Below are positions 61,531 through 64,000 of a stretch of 64,000 bases of DNA, in pieces. Location of the stretch: contig OZ018409.1 in NCBI GenBank assembly GCA_963969595.1, forward strand, positions 39,135,282-39,199,281. Reading direction: 5' to 3'. The stretch's first letter is position 1; the number at the start of each line of letters is the position of its first letter. This DNA comes from Neckera pumila (taxonomy: Eukaryota; Streptophyta; Bryopsida; Hypnales; Neckeraceae). Under the pieces are notes generated by a model. It saw only the letters and a list, made by a program, of their open reading frames with translations. It had not been told where the DNA came from and searched no databases. The position numbers and the translations under genes were made by a program.

Positions 61531-62078
61531 TCAATAAGGCAACAAACCAGGGTATCGGTGTTTCGAACAATTGTTGGGACAACAGATCTGAACGGGACTG
61601 AGGCAATCCCAAATTTCTTTGTGCATTTTGTCGGACTTCGCCGCGCTTCGATTCCCTCCAAATTTCCCAAATTTCGCTGCGATCCGCTCCAATACCCTGT
61701 CGCGCCTGCGGATTGGGGTCGAATTCACTTCAATTTTGTTCAATTGATCCTTGATTTCCACCGCGGCTTTCTCACAACGACTGTCACACTGTAAGGCCAA
61801 AGTCCGAAATTCCTCAATGCAATGTTTCTGCAGCTGCCTCAGCTTCAACCGGCTAACCGATTTGTCAGGCTTGGGTAAACTCACGCACCATTCGCAGATA
61901 CTGAATCTGAAGCAATTTTTATGGTCTCTCTCTGGAGTCAGCTATGGTCTTATTGTCTTTGTTGTAGCAATTGAAGCAGGATGCGCCGATTAACACTTCG
62001 ATTAGGGGATAATTGGAAAGCTTACCCTTCGAATAGCCTAAGAACTTCTTCGCTTTGGGAGTCCAGTTTGCTGTCCAT
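61531..62078 (-). CDS. Possible small two-exon gene, unknown function
   Basis: Exon 1 is 62078-62026 (ATG start, 17 codons plus two bases, donor GG|GTAAGC). Exon 2 is 61906-61531 (acceptor ATTGCTTCAG, stop TGA). The 119-bp intron joins in phase and gives 142 codons. The product is basic and Cys-containing (FSICEWC early, CCPNNC late), with a charged middle (RRRDRVLERIAAKFGKFGG). GC content is higher than in the flanks. I recognise no family. It could also be an exon pair of a longer gene or a gene fragment; the first exon is short and its start rests only on the ATG. Confidence 0.35.
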
Positions 62079-64000
62079 GGTCAATCGAAAATCTTGGCGA
62101 ATTCCATGTGTTCTTTCTCAGATTGCTCCCACAACCACCAATTTTCGATCCTGCACTTGGTCGCTCTGATCGGTCTTTACTATGTTCCGTCGACTCTTTC
62201 CAATTTGGCTTCCGTTCTTTTGCCAACAGCACGCACTCTCAGGAAATTCCCCGTCCGAATTTTGATTTTAGAATTGGACAGACTCACAAATCCAGAATCA
62301 CAGAAGAACGCAATCACAGAATTGCAAAATTAAAGACGCACACACAAATCACACCCACACAGCACATATGAATTTGCACAAAAAAAAACTTTGAATTAAA
62401 ATGCAAAAGATTACATAAAAATGAGTGATTCCTCCTGAATGCACTGTGAGAGAGAGAGAGAGATTTTTTTTTTTTTCTTGTATCTTTCTTAACGTCATGA
62501 AGAAGGCTCACGCCTCTTCCAATCGTTTTTGTTTTTGTTTTTCATCCAATTCCATGCCTCATTCATCCCTTCTAGCACCTTTTGGAATCTTTCATCCATC
62601 TACGCAATTTTTCATCCATTCGATACTTCATCCATCCAAACTACCCCATTTACACTGCATAAAGTTTAAAAACTGCTTCTTGGATTACTTTTAGCTATTT
62701 TTTGCTTTTTAGTATTTTTAGCCTACTTTTGAACTATAATTTCTAGTTTTTAGACTACTTTCTACATACTTTTCCAATAAAAATTAAAAATTAATCTAAA
62801 AATCAAAATCTTTATTCTACAGTATGTTGGCAATTGGATCAAGAAATGATTGAATGAGCGATTTTTGGTGAGTTTTTTGAGAATGGAGAAGGCACTTGGG
62901 CCATCACTCACATCCACATATCTTATTTTTACACCTCGAAATTATTTGAAAAAAATTGCACATCAAAATCATGATGATGTGTATCTATGGGAAAAAAATT
63001 AGAGTTTTTGGATCACTTTCAAATATTTCAATTTTAGCATTCTAACTTTAGCATATTGCCCTAACAAACATCTTTCATCAATCTTGTCAAAGGTGGCATT
63101 TTCTCAAAAATTATGTGATGTTGTCAGTTTTTTTTCATAGGAAAGCTACACAAGTCTTCTTTCATTTCAATAGTGGCAATTATTAAAATTATTCTACACA
63201 AATGAAGGCTTATGCTTATTACAAGAGCTAGTAAAAAAACAAGAACTATGCTCAAACACACGCAGTCCTTTAGGGATTTAAGAGCATTTGCAATATTTCC
63301 TACAACAATGACGATCGACACTGTGCCGTGTGCCAAGTGATTTGGAATTAAATATGTGTTCCAATGCAACTATTATGGGGGTCTTCACTACCATGTCCTA
63401 GGGATGTGAATGCCCAAGATCAACAAATTTGCAAAATGTGAAGGGCCCACAAGTTTACTTACTATAAAAACAGTCATTACTATCATCCCTTTTCCACATT
63501 GTTATGCATGCCAATCAATTCAACCTTCACTTGTTTTTCTGAAAAGTCTTTTTATAATGTAGATTCTTTCATTAGGAAAAGTTTCAAGCCTGAACAAGGC
63601 CACTAGTGTTCGATTTTTAGCACCCATGTGGTGCAAATATAGAAAAAATAAAAAAAAGTGCTTAATTTTTTTTTTAAATAATAAAAAATAATAAAAAATA
63701 ATTTAAAATAGCCAATCTAACGTGGCGCTAACGAGGCACTCATTGCCTCTTTGAGGCCTAAATTTTTTATAATGTCTTTCTTTCAATTTATAATGCAAAA
63801 AAGTCCATTTGATATTTGGATTGCCGACTTTGCATTGGATCAATTTTTTCTAAAAAGAAAACCTGGCACTATGCGGGCCTCATGGAATATTCTTCCATTT
63901 GCCAATACAAGAATTGTTTGCTAAGAGACCACTGCAGATGCTCTCAGAACATCTCTTACAGCCTTCCAAATAGCCAGATTCCTTCAATCGAGATCCATCC
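62079..64000. other. Non-coding flank with low-complexity repeats
   Basis: A (GA)n tract followed by a T run lies at 62448-62476. TTTCATCCAT-type repeats at about 62540-62640 resemble those at 28566-28930. A possible orphan TTAA-element end (CAGTCCTTTAGGGATTTAA) lies at 63262-63280. No gene supported. Confidence 0.4.

Noticed and set aside
1..64000. tRNA, rRNA and CRISPR features
   Set aside because: No B-box-like GGTTCGANTCC sequence with a cloverleaf context, no rRNA-like segments, and no regularly spaced direct repeats with unique spacers were seen. The tandem arrays here have no spacers.

Overview
The window looks like nuclear DNA from a land plant, most likely a non-seed plant (bryophyte, lycophyte or fern); I cannot name the species. 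The reasons are GT-AG introns, AT-rich intergenic DNA full of transposon relics, a secreted eight-cysteine lipid-transfer-type protein, a plant Helitron, and a transposase of a type I associate with mosses and lycophytes. No operons, rRNA, tRNA or CRISPR were seen.

Layout. 1-5.6 kb: AT-rich DNA with a foldback element, a small MITE and a TTTCATCC tandem repeat. 5.69-11.42 kb (minus strand): a dead MULE-type transposase gene that carries a hAT-type MITE (9184-9724) in its catalytic domain and a TTAA-flanked element (7398-8320) further 3'. 13.5-18.9 kb: scattered copies of a 16-bp palindrome around GTCTCGGTACCGAGAC, plus a broken gag-like/plant-transposon reading frame (15309-16959). 19.15-25.13 kb (plus strand): a degenerate gene of about 11 exons that fuses a ParB-like domain (DGNHR motif) to a permuted amino-methyltransferase domain (motif I DCTTATGST near the C-terminus). 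One exon is interrupted by a TTAA element, and removing that element restores the frame. 31.8-40.0 kb: four more related TTAA elements and two relics in non-coding DNA. 42.12-43.73 kb: the one clearly intact gene, a two-exon type I membrane protein with an LTP-like ectodomain. 48.08-54.89 kb: a complete Helitron with both termini, a palindrome cluster, about 1 kb of tandem repeats and a broken Rep-helicase gene. 55.05-64 kb: another TTAA element, a CACTA MITE nested inside an older repeat, a CACTA relic, a possible small two-exon gene on the minus strand and low-complexity DNA.

Together this reads as a transposon graveyard around one living gene. At least five superfamilies are present (Mutator-like, hAT, piggyBac-like TTAA, CACTA, Helitron) with nesting that can be ordered. 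The ParB-methyltransferase fusion is the most unusual item: the architecture is familiar from phages and bacteria, but here it is split by spliceosomal introns. Coordinates of splice sites come from reading consensus sequences and checking phase by eye; no alignments or searches were run.
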